Translations under genes and position numbers: made by a program
In this document: positions 7,644 to 9,238 of the stretch, piece after piece
How positions within the stretch are numbered: position 1 is the first letter of the stretch
Layout of the letters: the number at the start of each line of letters is the position of its first letter
The notes under the pieces: model-generated
The model's database searches: none
Told to the model about the DNA's origin: nothing
What the model saw: the letters and a program-made list of their open reading frames with translations, nothing else
From: Pelotomaculum sp.
GTDB taxonomy: Bacteria > Bacillota > Desulfotomaculia > Desulfotomaculales > Pelotomaculaceae
Reading direction: 5' to 3'
Length of the DNA: 9,238 bases
Assembly: GCA_022839445.1 (NCBI GenBank)
Contig: JALHFC010000058.1
Coordinates: 1-9,238 of the forward strand

Positions 7644-8670
7644 ACATTGACGCCCATTCACCTTTTTTTTCAAGCAACTTGGCGCAGGTCAGCACAAAAA
7701 AAGCAGTTTCTGCGCAAAACCAGTTTCCCGAGCCGGCGCCGATGTATTCATTCCGGGCAAAGCGTAATTTTTCGTAAGCCCTCCGGTAGTCACCGTGCAG
7801 GCAGGCATAGTAACCGAGGATCATCCAGGGGTAATCAGGCGGCTTGATGATGCCCCAGTCCGGGTGGTTGTCGTTAAATGCTTGGTAAAGGTGGGCGGCC
7901 CTTTTTGAATCCGGTTCAATCAGTCCATAAAGCACCGGGAATGGCTGGCAGGCGGCATCCGGGTAAAATCTCTTTAATTTTACCCTGGGTTTCAGCCAGC
8001 TGGTTTTGCTGGGGTGGTAATATCGGCCGCGGGAATTCCAGAGGGATCTTTCTATACCGCCGGCCACGGTTTTTGCGCTATTTTTAAAATAACCGGCTTC
8101 ATTATCGCCGAGGTGTTCAAGAAGTTGGGCAAAATCCGCCAGACCCCGGTAGACCTCGCAGTTGTCCATCAGGTATTTAACCTTGTAGCCGGTCAGGGCG
8201 AAAGTCAGCCCGTCCCGGTCTATAAGCCTGGTGATGGAGCGGGCAACTTTTTTTAAACCGGGGAGGTTTTCCACAGCCCACCGGGTCTGCCCTGTCTTTT
8301 CAAGGTAGCGGGCAGCCAGCATTAGGTATGTGCCGGCATAAGCGTCTTCGGAATCAGGACGGGAAGTTTCGGCATGGAGCTGTTCATCATAGTGGTAATC
8401 CAGGATAGTACCGTTTTCTTCAATATGGCGCAGGTACCAGTTGAGGTAACGCTCCACCGGCAGGTGGCAGGCAGGCGCCTCCAGCAAGGCTAACGCAGCG
8501 AAGTTTGAAAAGTAAGGCGTGACCCAACCCTGGTCGGGGTACCTAGTAATAGCGCCGTCCGCGCTATTCCCCGGGCTCAGGACCTGGCAGCTTTTCAGCC
8601 AGGAAACCTGCGCCGCCATATTAAGCTCTAAGGCATGTAGCGCTTGCGCCGGATCATGATGCTGTTTCAT
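7642..8670 (-). CDS. Uncharacterised alpha-helical protein, six-hairpin glycosidase-like
   Basis: I do not recognise a named family. The 342-residue protein (from ATG 8670, with GGGG 8 bases upstream; the alternative GTG at 8679 has no better site) is made of repeated aromatic-rich helix pairs. The pattern resembles the (alpha/alpha)6 toroid of six-hairpin glycosidases: PYFSNFAALALLE near 52-64, DSEDAYAGTYLMLAARYLEKTG near 106-127, NCEVYRGLADFAQLLEHLG near 170-188, PFPVLYGLIEP, YPWMILGYYACLHGDY, and GNWFCAETAFFVLTCAKLLEKKG at the end. The acidic cluster DSEDAYAG recalls the aspartate-rich helix starts of GH8/GH15-type barrels and could hold a catalytic acid, but no family-defining pair of catalytic residues can be named. 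There is no signal peptide or membrane segment, so it is probably cytoplasmic. It follows a phosphohexomutase gene and precedes a phosphatase and a GH15 gene, which supports a carbohydrate role. Confidence 0.8.
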   Translation of the reverse strand: MKQHHDPAQALHALELNMAAQVSWLKSCQVLSPGNSADGAITRYPDQGWVTPYFSNFAALALLEAPACHLPVERYLNWYLRHIEENGTILDYHYDEQLHAETSRPDSEDAYAGTYLMLAARYLEKTGQTRWAVENLPGLKKVARSITRLIDRDGLTFALTGYKVKYLMDNCEVYRGLADFAQLLEHLGDNEAGYFKNSAKTVAGGIERSLWNSRGRYYHPSKTSWLKPRVKLKRFYPDAACQPFPVLYGLIEPDSKRAAHLYQAFNDNHPDWGIIKPPDYPWMILGYYACLHGDYRRAYEKLRFARNEYIGAGSGNWFCAETAFFVLTCAKLLEKKGEWASM

Positions 8671-8723
8671 GTAAGACACCCCATAAAAAGTTATTTATAG
8701 ACCTGTATACATTATTTATTACC

Positions 8724-8754
8724 ATAATATGCATCCTAGGCGATTCTGGCACAA
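8724..8754 (-). promoter_or_regulatory. Candidate promoter for the helical protein gene
   Basis: On the minus strand TATTAT (8729-8724, five of six to the -10 consensus) follows TTGTGC (8754-8749) at a spacing of 19 bases, longer than the optimum. It lies downstream of the probable terminator and about 54 bases upstream of the ATG at 8670. The surrounding AT-rich sequence offers other weak hexamers, so the exact boxes are uncertain. Confidence 0.25.
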
Positions 8755-8788
8755 TTAGTCTTCCCTTATGAGCGCGAAAAACCAGGCC

Positions 8789-8856
8789 GTAAAACAGAAA
8801 ATACGCCCCGCGGCGCCGGCTATCAGTGACCACTGACAGACCTGCCTAGCGGGGCG
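8789..8856 (-). terminator. Probable Rho-independent terminator of the phosphohexomutase gene
   Basis: On the minus strand, CGCCCCGC (8856-8849) pairs perfectly with GCGGGGCG (8811-8804). Between them lie a GGC/GCC pair and a TCAGTG/CACTGA stem (8823-8828 with 8831-8836). The 3' side continues as TATTTTCTGTTTTAC, a U-rich tract. It lies about 50 bases after the TAA stop at 8908. The interior stem makes the hairpin longer (53 bases) than a typical terminator. In the plus direction the tail is poorer in T, so it should work mainly leftward. Confidence 0.6.
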
Positions 8857-8907
8857 CGTTTGTAAGCGCCGTGCCTCATAATTTAAAATGTATTAGCGTT
8901 TATATTA

Positions 8908-9238
8908 TCAAAACTCCCACTCAAATTTAGCAACCTGTGGGAATTCACCTAAGGATCCCTGCATAGTTTGGCAGATCCTTTGCAGCCCTTCCGGTGTTTT
9001 CGCCTCGCAGCGGGCCACCAGCACCGGCTGTGTGTTGGACGCCCTGACCAGTCCCCACCCGTCGCCAAACAACACCCGTACCCCATCCACGTCGATGACC
9101 TCATATTCCCGGCGGAAGCGCTCCACCAAACCCTGGACCACTTTAAACTTTTCCTCGTCAGGACAAGGGACCCTGGTTTCCGCTGTGGAATAATACTTCG
9201 GTATCCCTGATAGCATTTGTGACAGGGGCAGATCCGAG
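8908..9238 (-). CDS. Phosphoglucomutase/phosphomannomutase C-terminal part, 5' end outside window
   Basis: The last 109 residues of an alpha-D-phosphohexomutase are visible; the frame is open through the right edge (SDLPLSQMLSGIPKYY), so the ATG at 9216 is internal and not the start. The segment is the end of domain III plus domain IV. RVPCPDEEKFKVV precedes the C-terminal domain, and the phosphate-binding loop is seen as DGWGLVRASNTQPVLVARCEA, positions 9059-8997 approximately, with R, S, N and T of RASNTQP as the usual ligands. Enzymes of this family interconvert hexose 1- and 6-phosphates in the cytoplasm, feeding glycogen or sugar-nucleotide pathways. The catalytic serine and the metal-binding DGDGDR loop lie outside the window, so glucose versus mannose specificity cannot be judged. 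It is probably transcriptionally separated from the next gene by the hairpin at 8804-8856. Confidence 0.9.
   Translation of the reverse strand, partial: SDLPLSQMLSGIPKYYSTAETRVPCPDEEKFKVVQGLVERFRREYEVIDVDGVRVLFGDGWGLVRASNTQPVLVARCEAKTPEGLQRICQTMQGSLGEFPQVAKFEWEF

Overview
The window looks like chromosomal DNA of a low- to mid-GC Firmicute, most likely a clostridial or Peptococcaceae-type anaerobe (Pelotomaculum/Desulfotomaculum-like). This is inferred from AGGAGG-type ribosome sites, the protein styles (YitT with DUF2179, FtsX permeases starting MNVLNKKL) and a perfect hairpin repeat with a GGGGGACGGTTCT core that I recall as dispersed in that group. No ribosomal RNA or taxonomic marker is present, so the assignment is tentative. 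All eight recognised genes lie on the minus strand; gene order below runs from the right edge to the left edge, in the direction of transcription.

Right half (9238 to 4698), sugar metabolism. The window opens inside the C-terminal end of a phosphoglucomutase/phosphomannomutase. A 228-base gap follows, holding a GC-rich hairpin with a U-rich tail (probable terminator) nested in a larger dyad. Then come an uncharacterised alpha-helical protein with the look of a six-hairpin glycosidase, an inositol-monophosphatase-family phosphatase with all metal ligands visible, and a GH15 glucoamylase-like hydrolase with both catalytic glutamates. Neither glycosidase-like protein has a signal peptide, so the set suggests intracellular turnover of an alpha-glucan, oligosaccharide or sugar phosphate.

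Centre (4686 to 3747). A YitT-family membrane protein begins 11 bases after the GH15 stop, so the two are probably cotranscribed. Its stop codon touches a perfect 31-bp inverted repeat with a 3-base loop, a REP/MITE-like element that separates it from the next block.

Left part (3701 to 1), ABC export system. A LolD/MacB-type ATPase, a two-unit FtsX-type permease and a HlyD/MacA-type adaptor (cut by the window edge) form a macrolide-exporter or lipoprotein-transport-like operon of unknown substrate. The permease reading frame is broken by what looks like a single-base deletion about 88 codons in. A hairpin lies between the only good Shine-Dalgarno sequence and the permease start codon.

I did not find a clearly new defence or mobile system. 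The most interesting items are the perfect hairpin repeat and its effect on gene starts, the permease frameshift, the hairpin-spanned ribosome site, the structured 8766-8881 region, and the unassigned helical protein in the sugar cluster. No stretch longer than 300 bases lacks a gene.
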